Program-made: the position numbers and the translations under genes
Notes under the pieces: generated by a model
Told to the model about the DNA's origin: nothing
What the model saw: only the letters and a program-made list of their open reading frames with translations
The model's database searches: none
Part shown: positions 1-11,819 of the stretch, piece after piece
How positions within the stretch are numbered: position 1 is the stretch's first letter
Layout: every line of letters starts with the position of its first letter
NCBI GenBank assembly: GCA_029747015.1
Contig: JAKOGI010000424.1
Span: forward strand, 378,501-442,500
Length of the DNA: 64,000 nucleotides
Direction: 5' to 3'
Source: Carnegiea gigantea
Taxonomy: Eukaryota > Streptophyta > Magnoliopsida > Caryophyllales > Cactaceae

Positions 1-188
1 AATTTTTGTAGGAAAGTTCACCACAATTGGAAAGGATGTGTGACTAATATCTTAGAATCCATACAAAATAAGAATTTGTAACATGCCATCATGAAGTTAG
101 TTTTTGCATCTTGGACTAGTAGTCTATTATGCTTTTTTAGAATTACGCATTAAACTATGGGGTTTTAATTCGTGTTACGGAACCTTAA

Positions 189-593
189 GGCTCCGTTTGG
201 TCCTTAGAAAATTTGATGGAAAGAAAAGTTGAATGGGAAAAAATGTGAAGGAACAAACAGTAGGGAGACGTGAGTTTTTTTTTTTTCTGTTTGGATTGAA
301 GAAAAAATACAAGAATTCATATGAGAAATTTGAATGTTGATGAATTACTTGAACCATGTTGATATCAGCTAAGTTGTGCGAGATTGGAGGAGGTCAGGAG
401 TTCTTTTGAGAACTTTTCCCAAACTTTCCTCATAATTTTACGAGAAATTTTATAACTTGTTTCTAACAATTTTTTCTTTTGATTTTTCTCCATATTTTTT
501 CTTTGTAATTATCTCCATACCAAACACCCAAAAAAAAGTTACTTTTCCAAATTTTTTTCTTTTCCCCAAATTTTCTAAGGCTAAAACAGAGCC
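189..593. mobile_element. Tourist-like (PIF/Harbinger-type) MITE
   Basis: The left end GGCTCCGTTTGGTCCTTAGA and the right end, read in reverse as GGCTCTGTTTTAGCCTTAGA, form an imperfect terminal inverted repeat that continues with AAATTTG. TAA at 186-188 and at 594-596 flanks the element, which is the 3-bp target duplication typical of PIF/Harbinger elements. The interior is A/T-rich with no transposase frame. Subterminal motifs (TTTGGATTGAAGAAA and a run of A before GTT) recur in the MITE-like segment at 46,638-47,528, so the two are probably relatives. The reading frame across 457-777 lies mostly inside this element and is not a gene. Confidence 0.72.
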
Positions 594-596
594 TAA

Positions 597-1799
597 AGCT
601 TTGCTAACTCATGCATTAGTGTCATTAACTTCAATTGAGATTAAAAGACCTAAAACTCATCAACTCACCCATCACATTGTGCAATTCAAGCCTATTTATC
701 TACATCCACTAATTGAGGAAGCATCTAGAAGTTACTCATGGAAAGAAAAAACAAGAAAAGTAAAGAACTGGCTGTGAAAAAAAAAAAAAATCGACATACC
801 AGTTGAACTATGAAATGAATTCTCAGCCTCAGACACGTTCAATAGGAGTAGCCAAATTCACGTCTCATAGAATGAAAGGTGACTTGATCATCAATAGGAT
901 TTAATATACGAATCTAAAGGCATGGAATCTGCCAAATATTTTTTAAAATTTTTGAAAATAAATGCGTGATTACACACACTACAATTGGTGATTTTACAAT
1001 TGAGATGGTCTCATAAAACACTTTATTATGATAATCTAATCAAAATCAATAATAAAGTCAAAAAAGTAAAAATAAATTTTGCATCTTGTTATGCTGCAAT
1101 CTAGCCTGTACAATAATATAGTTAGTTATTAGTGTCATGGGTCGTACACATCAATATATGACTTGAGGATTGTAATTCATACATTTGCTGAGATGCCAGA
1201 TTATGGGGTGGGTTCAATGGGGTCACTATTGTGGCCGCAATTTACCCTTAATTTTTTTTCCATTATTTAACATAAGTGCTACTTTAGGCACAATAATCTA
1301 AAAATAATTATCCTGCTGTCTAGAAAACCTAGCATCCTCCTCTCCTCTCTCTAGAATACCTTAGCTTCTTATTCTCCTCCTTAACAACTATCATTGGCTT
1401 TCGCCTATGGTAAGCCCTTGTCTTTAATTTGTTTATTCATGTGTCACCACTGTTAGCTAATAATTATTCTATCTCTATTTGTGAGAGCCTCTCCACACTC
1501 TCTTCTAATGGGTGGTGTTGTTTGTTGTGCTTGGAACAAATCTATCAACTTTTTTTCATCTCATTCTATTTGTATGAGATCATATTGTTAATTGATTGCA
1601 ATGCCGGTCTCCAACAGGTGTCAATTATTTGAATTCAGACTGCCACAACGTATCAATCTTTTTGAACTCTATACAAAATTTACGGATCTCTTTGTTGGCG
1701 GCTGTATTATGAAGGAACAATTGATAAGGAAATGAGTGTTATGAAATAATTTCAACTAATTTTGTCTATTAAAAGGTTTATTTTGTTATTTTAGTTATA

Positions 1800-1846
<47 letters not shown>

Positions 1847-2039
1847 TAGGGACAATATCATTTGGATTTTCCTATAAAATTCAATGTGCAACGACCCTAG
1901 ACTATTAAAAATAAAAATTCTCAAAGTTCACAGCAGTGGGAGCTATTTCTAAAGTTTGGCTTATTGGCATCTAAACCCCTATGTTTGGATTATTTGTGTC
2001 TAGTAACCAAAAATAAAATCATCAAACATAAAACATTTA
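597..2039. other. AT-rich intergenic stretch, no gene seen
   Basis: I see no coding region, RNA gene or clear element end here apart from the (GT)n tract at 1,806-1,845. Short frames such as 1,429-1,632 resemble nothing I know and have no coding-like composition. The start of the Tat-type LTR may lie inside the last 150 bases, but I could not fix it. Confidence 0.5.
1806..1845. repeat. (GT)n microsatellite
   Basis: About 20 uninterrupted GT units, directly visible. It is a simple sequence repeat between transposable elements with no evident role. Confidence 0.95.
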
Positions 2040-2604
2040 GGCAAGATTCGAAATTAGGCCTTGTATATAAGCTTTAAGAGCCGAGCCAAATAGAAGGGGC
2101 CAGAATTATTAATCCAAGCCTCTAATCTTGGGTCTTCGAGCAATAATCTAAGGGAAGCCTAACAGGAAGCTTAGCCTAATAACCAACTAAATTTCTCAGC
2201 CATGACCTAGTTTGAGTTATGGGTAAGAAGAAGAGGTTTCATCTCATGTAATCTCCTAATAAGAGGAAATAATCTTATTAGATAAAAATATTTAAGGAGT
2301 ACTCCATCTAGCCAATGCAAGAGTCCCAATACAATATCTCTAAGGATCCTCTCAAAACCCTTATATTAGTAGGTTAAAATTATCTTTGAGGTAATAGACC
2401 AATCAATTTTAAGTTATCTTGCACATTCATCCTTGAGTTTCAATCTATGTCTAACTTGAGCATTGGGAGCTCTTTATGGAGGGGGGTGGTAGCGAACATC
2501 TATCTCCCTTACTAAGTTCTTTTATAGGTTCTTGGTCAAGCATAACTCCCTCTCAGATCTGAAACAAGCATCCTAACAAAATCCAATCTACCTAAACCAA
2601 AACA
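2040..2604 (+). mobile_element. Tat-type Gypsy LTR (5' LTR, start not resolved)
   Basis: This block is collinear with 53,695-54,229. Shared landmarks in order include AAATTAGGCCTTG, AATCTCCTAATAAGA, GAGCTCTTTATGG or GAGGCTCTTTATGG, and ACTCCCT-TCAGATC. It ends in AAACA and is followed at once by a primer-binding site of the Tat/Ogre kind, so it behaves as a 5' LTR. The 5' boundary is unclear because homology to the other copy fades upstream of about 2,040. By eye the two copies are roughly 70-75% alike, indicating an old insertion. Confidence 0.65.
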
Positions 2605-2607
2605 TTT

Positions 2608-2625
2608 TAGCGTCGTCTGCGGGGA
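2608..2625 (+). promoter_or_regulatory. Primer-binding site of the Tat-type element
   Basis: TAGCGTCGTCTGCGGGGA closely matches the TGGCGCCGTCTGTGGGGA-type primer-binding site common in Tat/Ogre elements. It starts three bases after the LTR end. Most differences are C/T or G/A transitions, as expected from decay of methylated cytosines. Confidence 0.7.
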
Positions 2626-2637
2626 TTGGAGAAAGTT

Positions 2638-2915
2638 ATGCCTCCAAGAAGAACCCCCAACAGAAAGAAAAAGGTGCGTATGGATCCTATACTAGATGAA
2701 TGACATTATAACATGGCTATGTTATGGAAGATATATTAGAAAGTGCTACCCCTAACTAACCTTTAGCTATAGTAACCCCCAAGGAAAGGATAACTGAAGA
2801 ATCCCCTCAATGTGATGAATCATAGTCCTAAGATAATATACTTGTTTTGATTACAAGAGGCATTTTTGATTTATAAAGGATCTCTCGATCATGTTTAAGT
2901 ACCTGGAACTCTTTT
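2638..2915 (+). pseudogene. Start of a Tat-type gag, interrupted
   Basis: An ATG twelve bases after the primer-binding site opens a frame beginning MPPRRTPNRKKKVRMDP. A basic, proline-rich start is usual for Tat-lineage gag. The frame stops after about 20 codons and the rest is full of stops. At 2,916 a Sirevirus-like LTR begins, so this gag is cut off here. A Tat-like gag remnant in the same orientation appears at 26,530-27,970 and may be the continuation after the nested insertions; that link is inference. No function remains. Confidence 0.45.
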
Positions 2916-4226
2916 TGTTAAGGACATTGACCAACACATCAGAAATAGACCCGATATTTTCACAATTTGAATTGAGCTTAAAATGAATTTAATGGCACTC
3001 TAATTTGTTTTGTTGATATGGAATTTGCATAACTTTGCATTAAAACTTAGTTTGCTTATACAATACATAGTTCTAGTTAATCATAGCACAAAATGTTGTA
3101 TAAAAAAATTATTATTCTATAATTGTTTGGCTATGTATTTTGCCCTAAATAGATCTTTATTATCGCACTTGCTTCAAGTTGACTAATTAAATCATTTCTA
3201 ATTTAATTAACTAATAATCTTGCTGATTATTTATTACTCAATCTCCAAAATGTAAGATTAGCTTTCTGGTGTTCTTAATATAATAGTTGGTCACATATAG
3301 GAAACAAAGAAAGTCGATTCAAAAGCTTCCCAAATCAAGGATGTGCCAAAAGTACTTTATGTTAGGACATAGCTATAGTAAACCTTGGCAAAAATGGAAC
3401 ATAACAACATCAAACCCTAGAAAGAAGCTCATTTCCCTTATTAAACGAGAATGCAATGGCTAAAATATTGAATAAAAGGTTGAAAGAGCTCATCTCCAAG
3501 CAATAAAATGCCAAGGCTTGACTAAGTAGATTTTAGAAAAGAAAATAAACATCTAGTCTCTTGAACCAGCTTGTGGACATTAGTAAGAAACATCTAACAA
3601 CTACTTCCTTCGGCATACTTCAAAAGTCAAATGCTAGACGCCTATTAATAGGGACCTTTAGTTAAAGAAGAAGAGTGCGCATCACATGAACACAAAAAGC
3701 TTAACTCAAATTCAAGGTGTCATTGTACTTTAAAGAGATATATTTCAAATAATTGTAATCCTTGTAACAAAATTAAAAAATCTTTTTGAGGTTAGAGGGT
3801 TGTGAGAATCTTGCTTGTAAGCAACTAGGATGACTATAGGCTTATTTTGCCTAAGTAGGTACTTAGGAGAAATCATTTTAAGAGAGCTCATAATGAGTGT
3901 CTGTCATGGTATTTCAGTGGATGTTTGCAATTGTATTATCTCAAAGCATATTAATACAAGTTGGTTAAATACTTAGGAAGGATCCTTAGGCAAGTACCTA
4001 CTCTAGTTTAGGAGTAAACCTCAAAACAAACTTCAAGTGCTTCACATTATGTTTTACTCTTTTTATTCGCAGCTCACTTGCTCTATTTTTTCTAAGTGTT
4101 ACTAGTTATATTGTTTAGCTTCCTTGAGTTTATTTTGATTTATATTGTGCTTATGTTTTTACTTGTAATGATTTATTATCTCTTTATTCACCCCATCTAG
4201 GGTGACATAACTTACCTGGGATCAAT
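2916..4226 (+). mobile_element. Sirevirus-like Copia 5' LTR
   Basis: It begins TGTTAAGGACATTGACCAAC, the TGTTAAGGTCCTTGA-type start common in Sirevirus LTRs, and ends beside a degenerate initiator-tRNA-Met primer-binding site. The final 40 bases (TTCACCCCATCTAGGGTGAC, then CTGGGATCAATA) are the usual Copia LTR 3' end. Bases from about 3,216 to 4,170 are collinear with 24,060-25,000 (for example TTATTTATTACTCAATCTCC), which I read as the 3' LTR of the same element. The LTR at 32,933 is a more distant family member (shared TTGAATTGAGCTTAAAATGA). Confidence 0.75.
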
Positions 4227-4229
4227 AAT

Positions 4230-4241
4230 TGGTAATAGAGC
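4230..4241 (+). promoter_or_regulatory. Copia primer-binding site (initiator tRNA-Met)
   Basis: TGGTAATAGAGC matches the plant Copia site TGGTATCAGAGC at ten of twelve positions. It lies three bases after the LTR end, which supports plus orientation. About 105 bases of Copia leader follow before the Athila-like LTR begins at 4,349. Confidence 0.75.
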
Positions 4242-4348
4242 TAGTCTCACCTATATTGACTTAACCGCTAAGTAAAGATCTATATCTTTATGAGGAAAGG
4301 TTGAGATTAATGAACATAGATCTACCATATTTATTATACGGACCTAAC

Positions 4349-5663
4349 TAATGAACATTACATTTGCATGGATTATTTAAGTGTTTAGAGTCATTTTAGG
4401 GGATTATTATGCTTAGTTGTCTGATTTATTCCCCTATTTCTACTTTTACACTTGGCTTCGCTTGTTTGAGAAATGTTTACAAATGTTGACCTTACGAGCC
4501 CTATGCATGTGAGTAGAATAATTATTTTAAGGTTTTGTGGATCAAAGAAAGTAGCAAAAGAGGCCCAAAGATACCCAATATAGACATACCCTTATCAACA
4601 CCATGGTTTAGGAGGATCCTAGGAGAAGCAGCGGGGCGAACAAATAAGGAAAAGCAGGACAGTAAGCACCCTAGTCTGGCCATGGTGGTGCCTATGGACC
4701 AAGGTTAACCACATAGTTAGCCCATGGTCATCCTTGTTCCCTTGTGCCTGGTGGTTTTCTTCACGGCTTTTCGAGTTCCAAGTGTTTTGGACATTAGTAG
4801 CTTTGACTTCCCCTACCAAAACTCAATTTTGCTGCCTTCCTTAGCCATCTATCCATCATCTTATCACCATCCTATCATCATCTAACACGCAAATTCATCA
4901 ACCTGAGAAAGTTGATGTAAGGAAAGAAGCAAGATCAAGCAAGGTTTGGAAGCTTTTGGAAGAATGATTTAAAGATTATCATCTAAGTGATTAGACTAAG
5001 TTTTTCTCTTCTCTCTTTTCTTTAACTTTTCTCTTTAGTTTAGATTAATATTTTGGTGATGTTTGCTTTGTTAATTTCAACAATGCTTGAGTAGTTTTTT
5101 ATCTAGGGGTTACTAAATCGAAACAATGGTATTGATTTTGTGAGAGTAAACTATTTGCACTTGAAATCTTGCTTGTTGCAAACTTCTTACATGTACGTTA
5201 GATGCTAGATTGAAGTACCAAGAGGTGAAGACTAGTGTTGGAACAACTAGGATTAGACTTGGTTTAATAATCACTTAAGAAAGGACTATGAGTCGAATGG
5301 TCCTATGATAATCATATTCCTAACTTGATTTGGTTAAGGTCTAATGAGAACTAATAATTAGTCTGATCAAGTTAATTCACTCTTCTTTGAAAGAAAAAGT
5401 GAATTCTCTAAAGCTATCAACCATTAGATCAATCGGAAAGGTGAGAGGTGCTTGCTTAACTGATTAGATCGACACATCATTAGGTCATGCTACCCCTAGA
5501 TGCTTTGAGCCATTGAAGTTAGACTTGTTTAGGATTTGATATTTATAATCCAAACCAAATCTTAATTTCGCTTGGCAAATCTTTTAAAGGAATACTTAAT
5601 AATTCAATCTAGTTTCCATGGGTCAACCTTAATCTATACTACAATACTGGTCATGGAGATTAA
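4349..5663 (+). mobile_element. Athila-like Gypsy 5' LTR
   Basis: This segment is collinear with 18,038-19,289 over its whole length. Shared stretches include ACATTTGCATGGATTATTTA, CACTTGGCTTCGCTTGTTTG and CATGTGAGTAGAAT. It starts TAATGAAC where the other copy has TGATGAAC, so the canonical TG is mutated. About 60 bases around 4,565-4,630 have no counterpart in the other copy. An Athila-type primer-binding site follows. The insertion separates the Copia leader on the left from Copia pol at 19,356. Confidence 0.75.
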
Positions 5664-5668
5664 ATTTT

Positions 5669-5686
5669 TAGCGCTGTTGCCAGATA
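5669..5686 (+). promoter_or_regulatory. Athila-type primer-binding site
   Basis: TAGCGCTGTTGCCAGATA resembles the TGGCGCCGTTGCCGGGGA-type site of Athila elements, with transition-type changes. It sits just inside the LTR. Confidence 0.7.
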
Positions 5687-5798
5687 TTAGATTTGGATAT
5701 TGAGTTACCCCCCAGAAGTTTGACTAAGAATTTTTCTTTTCTTCTTGTTTTTTTTTTTTTCATTTTACTATCTTTAGTGTGCTATGGTTTTGTGTAGG

Positions 5799-7150
5799 CT
5801 ACCCTTGCTTTTAAGCGCAAGGCCCTCAGTTTTGGAGAACTCTTTGAGTTTGATCCCAAGAGTGAGCGAACTTTTTATAAATTAAAGAGGCAGTGAAAGA
5901 TTGAAAAAGATCAACAACTAGCCTAATCCACACCTAAGATGGCAGATGAAGACAACCAAAGGAGGACCCTTCAGGACTATGTCACTTCGGGAGTTTACAA
6001 CCAAGCATTACTTGGTCGCTCCTAATGCTAATAATTTTGAGCGCAATCTGATGCTCATTTCTATAGAGCAACAACCATAATTCGGTGACACCCCCATGGA
6101 GAATCCTAATTTGCACCTTCAGTTTCCCTAGAAGTATGTCATACATTGAAGATCAATGGTGCCTTTAATGATGCGATCCACCTTTGCTTGTTTCCCTTCT
6201 ATCTTAGGGATAAAAAGAGGGCATAGCTTCACTCTTTGGCATCAAGGTCCATCACCACTTGGGACAAGATAACTAGGGAAATTCTTTTCAAGTTCTTCCC
6301 TCCTAGTGAGGTGGAGAGCTTACGAAATCAGATTACTTCATTTGCTCAATGGTAAGATGAGAATACAAAGCTTGGGAGTGCATGTGCATCAAGGACCTTT
6401 TAAGGTTGTGCCCCCATCATGGTGTTCAAAAATGGATGATGGAGTCACACATGCCATGAGATCCATGATAGATGCTGTGGCAGGAGGAATATTGATGAAC
6501 AAGACGGAGGATCAGGCATTCAACCTAACTGAGGAGATAGCTCTTAACAATTATCAATGGTCCAATGAGGGGACTCCTTCCAAGAAGGCCGGCGGTAAAT
6601 TTCACATTGATGCTTTAACTTTGCTTAGCGCTAAAATGGATGCCATAACCTAAAGGCTTGATTGTTTGAATGTTAATACGGTGAATGTAGGTGGCCCATC
6701 CCCTCCACGTGATCGTTGTGGATCTTTAACCATGTGACTTTGAGTTGTCAAGTTGGGAGTCCTTTTGCTCAATCCTCTCGTGATCAAGTTACATATGTTA
6801 ATAACTTCCAACCTAGGCCACACCATGACCCAAATTCCTACACCTACAATGCTACTTGCCCTATATGAGTGATCCTCATCTCTTTCCCTAAGCGAATGCT
6901 AGGCCCTTATCTGCTAAATTTCAAAGACCTAACTTCCATCCATAAGCTCTACAAAAGTCTAACCTTGATGCTATGTTGGAAAGTGTGCTTTTTGCCTAAA
7001 AAAAAAAGAGTATATTAAGCAATTAGCCTCCAAGGTTAATATGCTTACTACTCAAAATAAGATGCTGAAATCTCAAATTACCCAGCTAGCTCTTCATCAG
7101 CACCTTCGGGTAGATTACTTAGCAAGCTCGAGCCTAACCCTAGAAAGCAT
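5799..7150 (+). pseudogene. Athila-like gag remnant
   Basis: Gag forms the particle that packages the element RNA. The remnant starts with a charged leader (FGELFEFDPKSERTFY). A start codon at 5,939 reads MADEDNQRRTLQDYVTSGVY, the usual Athila gag opening, and a Retrotrans_gag-type core follows (FPFYLRDKKRA near 6,190-6,230). The best open part, 6,306-6,653, contains MRSMIDAVAGGILMNKTEDQAF, corresponding to the conserved stretch after the fingerprint histidines of such gags. A lysine-rich, zinc-finger-poor linker leads to the protease. Several frameshifts and stops (for example the stop after KKRA) make it non-functional. It is followed by the protease remnant, as expected for gag-pol order. 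Confidence 0.7.
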
Positions 7151-7329
7151 TTACGATTATATTATTTTGAGAAGTAGCAAATAATTAGAGGTCCTAAGGG
7201 TGCCAGAGTTAGGGTGAATGGTCAGAAAAATCATAATGTGCATGTTGATACCTTGCCTAGTGAGGATGAGCCCCAAAAGAAGAGTGAAAGTAAGAAGCCT
7301 ATAGAATCCAAGCCCCTTCCCTAAATCCT

Positions 7330-8233
7330 TATATGCCACGCTTACCTTTGCCACAAATATTTGCCAAGGTCAAACATGATGCTCAATTTGGGAAGTTTCT
7401 TGATATTCTTAAAAAGTTGCATGTGAACATTCCTTTCATCGATGATTTTTCACAAATGCCTATGTATGCCAAGTTTTTGAAAGATCACCTCTCCAAAAAG
7501 AGGAAGATTGATGAGCATAAGACCATAGCTTCAGGTGATGAGTCTAATGCTGTGGTCATAAACAAGCTTCCTGTAAAGCTTGGGAATCCCGGTAGCTTCT
7601 CTATTCCTTGATTGGTTGGAAGTGTGAGCATTAATGGGGCTTTATGTGACCTTGGTTCAAGTGTGAGTTTGATGCCCTGTTCCATTATTAAGAGACTTGA
7701 CCTAAGAGAGTTGAGACCCACTAACATTTCTCATCAATTAGTGAACCGTTCTATGAAGTACCCTTTAGGTATTTTGGAGGATGTGCCCTTCAAGGTGGGT
7801 GACTTTATGCGTCTGTGGTCTTTGTGATTCTTGATATGGCTATAGATGCTCGGACCCAAATCATTCTTGGTATGCCTTTCTTAGCTACTGCGAGCTGTAA
7901 AATTGATGTTGGGGGGGTTGACTTTTGATATAGGGGAGCACCATGCTAAATTTGATTTGTTTAAAGACCATGAGTCTTCTCCTTCTTCTCTTCCTTATTG
8001 TGGATGTGATGTGGTTGTCTTTGATGAGTTTATCAAATTAATTGATGTGTCGAAATGATCCTTATGGGTTTGCTTATATCTCTATTAAGGGTCATAGACT
8101 TGATTGTGCAAAGGTGGATTTGGTTGAAAATTCGCCACCTAACATAGCCAAAGACTATCCCTATGCTTTTAATGAGTATTGTTTGAGTGAGTATTGTAGG
8201 TTTGCACGAGTGTTACTATTTTTCCCCCTTTAA
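7330..8233 (+). pseudogene. Athila-like aspartic protease region
   Basis: The open segment 7,333-7,611 contains LDILKKLHVNIPF and KFLKDHLSKKRK, a pre-protease block highly characteristic of Athila polyproteins. After an in-frame TGA, 7,612-7,827 carries LCDLGSSVSLMP, the D-[LT]-G-[AS] active site, then LVNRSMKYPLGILEDVPFKV. A frameshift follows, after which the flap and substrate region can still be read (ILGMPFLATASCKIDV). The protease would have cut the gag-pol polyprotein. No Athila reverse transcriptase or integrase follows, so this copy either lost pol or descends from a non-autonomous member. Confidence 0.78.
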
Positions 8234-8892
8234 GTGATATTGAGAATGACCTTCACTTAGAGGTCAAGCTTCGTTGTTGTAATAGTGGCTCGTTTGACGA
8301 CCTCCAACCCATCTACGTAAAGTGATTGCTTCTTTTGCATGAGTTTGAGTTTGAGGTTTGTGACAAGGGTGGCACAAGAGCTATGAAATCCCCTTTCTCG
8401 CTAATTTTCCCCTTTTAAAAGGATGATCGATGTATGGTCTAGCTCAAGGCCTAAAATAAGTGCTACCTGGGAGGCAACCCAAGATTCTTTTTCCTTTTCT
8501 CTTTATTTTTCTTTCCCTAGGTTTTAGTCTTCTTCATATGTGCCTTTTCATAATCCCATTCTCCTTAGTCTGTTCATGCCTTATGTGTTTACATTGATGG
8601 CAATGTATTATTTAAGCACGGGGAAGGGATGTTTTACATGTTTTGCATCTTATTTTAGGCATGTTTTGTTTAAATTGCATAAGCATTGCATTTATGATTG
8701 AGGTTGCATTTAAAGAAAAAAAATTAAAAAAATTAAAAAAAACACTTCTAATGATGATTGTCTAGGTAAAATAGTTTGCATAAGCTTAAGTGATTTTTGA
8801 TGAGTGGCCCCTTTGATGTGAAAATTTTTAAAGGTTTTCTGAATGTATCATGTTTTTGACCTCGCCTTGATGGGGAACTATGTTGCGCCTTA
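8234..8892 (+). other. Athila 3' non-coding region with conserved box
   Basis: After the protease there is only decayed non-coding sequence. CTGGGAGGCAACCCAAGATTC near 8,467-8,487 matches the conserved TTGGGAGGCAACCCAA box found downstream of gag-pol in many Athila-type elements. A purine-rich AGCACGGGGAAGGGATG lies near 8,615-8,631 and could be an old polypurine tract or a relic of one. No reading frame of note is present. Confidence 0.5.
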
Positions 8893-9095
8893 TGTAATGT
8901 TTGGTTAAATATAACCAACCTTGTAATACAAATGAGCTTGTAATTGTATTTTTATTATCTTGTTTGGTTGTATAAGAGTATTACAATAAAAGAACTATCT
9001 TGTAGTTATAATTACCACAAACTAGGTAATTATAATTGCATTGCATAGTTAATTGCATTACATTGCAATTATATTATATCCAACCAAACATCGTC
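8893..9095. mobile_element. Short MITE with 15-20 bp inverted ends
   Basis: ATGTTTGGTTAAATATAA at 8,898-8,915 and its near reverse complement TTATATCCAACCAAACAT at 9,074-9,091 face each other across about 160 A/T-rich bases that also hold internal TTACAA/TTGTAA repeats. This is the shape of a small non-coding DNA transposon. I could not settle the target duplication (a TA or TAA reading is possible), so the superfamily is open. Confidence 0.6.
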
Positions 9096-9251
9096 TAAGT
9101 CCTTGGCACTAATGTTAGTATATGAGAGTCATTGTATAAGCTAGATGAGACTTTGGTAGATATCTTGTGAGACTTTAAGCCTTATATGGACTAATACATC
9201 ATATTTAGTCTCATGTTCTTTCAGCGTGTGGCTCTTCCATGTGCATCTCTA
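9096..9251 (+). other. Athila 3' region, left of the chromovirus insertion
   Basis: Non-coding sequence with no frame. Its counterpart on the far side of the chromovirus is probably the Athila 3' sequence from about 17,340. The bases CTCTA directly before 9,252 would be one target-site duplicate, but the other end of the chromovirus is missing, so this cannot be confirmed. Confidence 0.4.
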
Positions 9252-11803
9252 TGTAATACCCGTCACTTAATAATATTTAATGGGTTTTAATTCTTGCATT
9301 AGTCATATGGTTATAATTAATTAGAGCAGTGAGCCGTGCAGTTTTAATCGACAAACAAAGCAATGTTTGATTAAGAAATTACATTAATGCGGAACTTTCT
9401 CTAAACCATATAAAGTCTTAGACAATTATGCAAAAGTATAAAATTTCATGTAAATATGCATCTGTACCCGAGCAAAGTTGGTAATTTATCGAGCCATGAC
9501 AATTTCTCAATAGCTAAGAAACGAAATAAAATTATCAAATTACTACTGACTAAATGTATGGCCAGTTCTGGGCCATGTGGAAAGGAAATGAAATTGAGAT
9601 GAACTCGCATTAATTTTATATGAGAAAGTAATTATCCAAACAAAGAAAAAGAAGAAGAAAAAATTGAGATAAGCTTGCATTAATTTTGATATAACAAAGT
9701 AATTATTCAAACAAAGGAAAAAAAAAGCAAAATTAATAAAAAGAGTCTTACTCATTTAGGGGGCAATGGTTATTCAAATGGCATGTGGGTTTTGGAAATA
9801 AGCGAACAAAAATAAAAAACCCAAGAGAGCTAACTCTCCCTCTTCCCTCTCCTACGCGTGATACCCCCTTGACTAGCAATAGTCACAGGCCGCCGTCGAT
9901 ACTCACTCGCCTAACTTCACCACCGTTCCCAACCGCCGGTTTAGCTTGACCAACCATCTCCTACTCTTCATATCCCTTGGTTGCACCCATCTCTACCTCT
10001 AGTAATTAAATTTTTTTCTTCCATTATATTCAACCTTATGTGTCAATGGCTATTCAGGTGAATGTTGAGATAAATTATTGTATTTTGGTTCTGTGATTGT
10101 TGGAGGTAAATAAAATGAATTCATGTATGGGAAGAATTGACTAGTGATTAGCAATAGTCATAATATGGGTGTAAAGGTATGATTGCAAGAAATTTTAGTG
10201 GAAGAAATATGCATAAGAAAATAGTAGTCTAGATGATGTTTAATTGTTCAAGCAAAGCTATAGTATGCTTAAGTAATGTAGGTATAAATGGTTGTTAATG
10301 GTTTGTTGCTAAATAAAGCGATAATGTGACATAGTAGAAAGTGGGAAGAAAATTGAAGTAGTTATAAGGTCTATGTGGTTAGTGCTTGGTAAATTAGGAT
10401 GCAATTTGTGCAATTAGCTTTATGGTTAGATTATTGAGATACTAAGCAATTAGTTTGCCCAATTGTTATATGGTTTAACGAGTCAATTATAGTCAGGAGA
10501 AAGTGTAATGCAAATGTTTAAGCAAATAAGTCTGCAAGCTATGTTCGGGATATTGGAGCCAAGTGATGCCTTTTTGAAAAAAAAGAGGTTGGATTGAGAT
10601 CTCACCTTGAAAGAAAATCCCACTAGTTAAGAGTGTAGGGTTAGCAAAGTGTGGTAATATAGTGTGTGTGGTGCTTTGGGTTTTAAAATGAGAAGACTAA
10701 GCTGTGAGAATAAGGAGTTAATAAGTCCTGAGAAAGGCTAAATGAACTATAGTCCTTAAAGGATCATCGCCAAGCCACACTTCTGAGTCGCCTGTTGAAC
10801 AAAAAAGAATTTACAAGAAGAATAAAGGCCTCATTTTGCTACAAAGCCTAAGAGTATGATCGAAACAATTTACGATTCATGAGCATTAATTCTCTTAATT
10901 AATACAGAGCGCCACTAAATCTATTTTCATACAAGGCACCCCAAAGGAGAAACAAAAAAGAGAACAATATAAACAAATTCAAAGGTACATTGCTGCTTGT
11001 ACCTTTTAAAGACATTTAAATTTACATTTTCTAATATTAACAAGTTTTATTCGACCACTGGAACCTTAATGACCCATTTAATTGTTCATTGTTCAATGTA
11101 ATGCTCAATGTTTAATGCTCATTGTTCATAGTTTCTTCAACCAGAATTCATAGTTTGGGCCCTTTTCGTTAAATAGGAAATTCATAATTCATTGTTCATT
11201 GACTCATGGCCACAGTTCATATATTTGAGTCCCCATCCAGGCTAAGAAATAATTAATTTCATAGTCAATATTAAATGTAGTGTTCCTCAAAGGATGTTTA
11301 AGAAGCGAAAAGTTTTGTTTGAACCGTACAAGGGCGACGTATTGAACTATAGCTCATTTTTTTGGTATTGTTTTCTTCTTTTAAACTTTTATAGGGAAGG
11401 AGAAGCAACTTACAGTTAAGCAGGAACTGGCAGAGACTAAGGGCCTAGGAGAAGTGGGCCAGGGCAGTGGATGCTAACTCTCTATCCAAGTTAATCATTT
11501 TACAGGCTTGGGAACTGGCTTATGTTTGGGCACTTGTGAAGCTTAAATGAAATGCAAATCAATTTTGGATGTAATTAATCATTGTGTGATGTCTACTTTG
11601 AAATGTTTAATAATAATCTTACAACTTATTTGGTGTAATTATTGTAACTAGCAGATACCTACTTATGTGGTCCACACTACTTCTTTATTTACAGCTTTGC
11701 CCCTGAGGTACGACAGTGACGCCCTAGCTTGATAGCGCATTTAGCTTACTGATAATGCTTATTAATAAAAGCATTTAGAAGTTGATTAAGTTGGGGAGTT
11801 ACA
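9252..11803 (+). mobile_element. Chromovirus (Tekay-like) 5' LTR
   Basis: The block opens TGTAATACCCGTCACTTAAT and closes GGGGAGTTACA directly before an initiator-tRNA-Met primer-binding site, the usual layout of Tekay/Del-type chromoviruses with long LTRs. Its length is 2,552 bases. No matching 3' LTR was found. An internal stretch at about 11,080-11,210 repeats variants of TTCATTGTTCA several times. There are no credible genes inside. Confidence 0.75.
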
Positions 11804-11807
11804 AAAA

Positions 11808-11819
11808 TGGTATAAGAGC
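11808..11819 (+). promoter_or_regulatory. Chromovirus primer-binding site (initiator tRNA-Met)
   Basis: TGGTATAAGAGC matches TGGTATCAGAGC at eleven of twelve positions and lies four bases after the LTR end, which fixes both the LTR boundary and the orientation. Confidence 0.85.

Noticed and set aside
457..777. A 106-codon plus-strand frame starting with a hydrophobic segment that looks like a signal peptide
   Set aside because: The first half is the T-rich end of a MITE; the hydrophobicity comes from T-runs and there is no recognisable domain.
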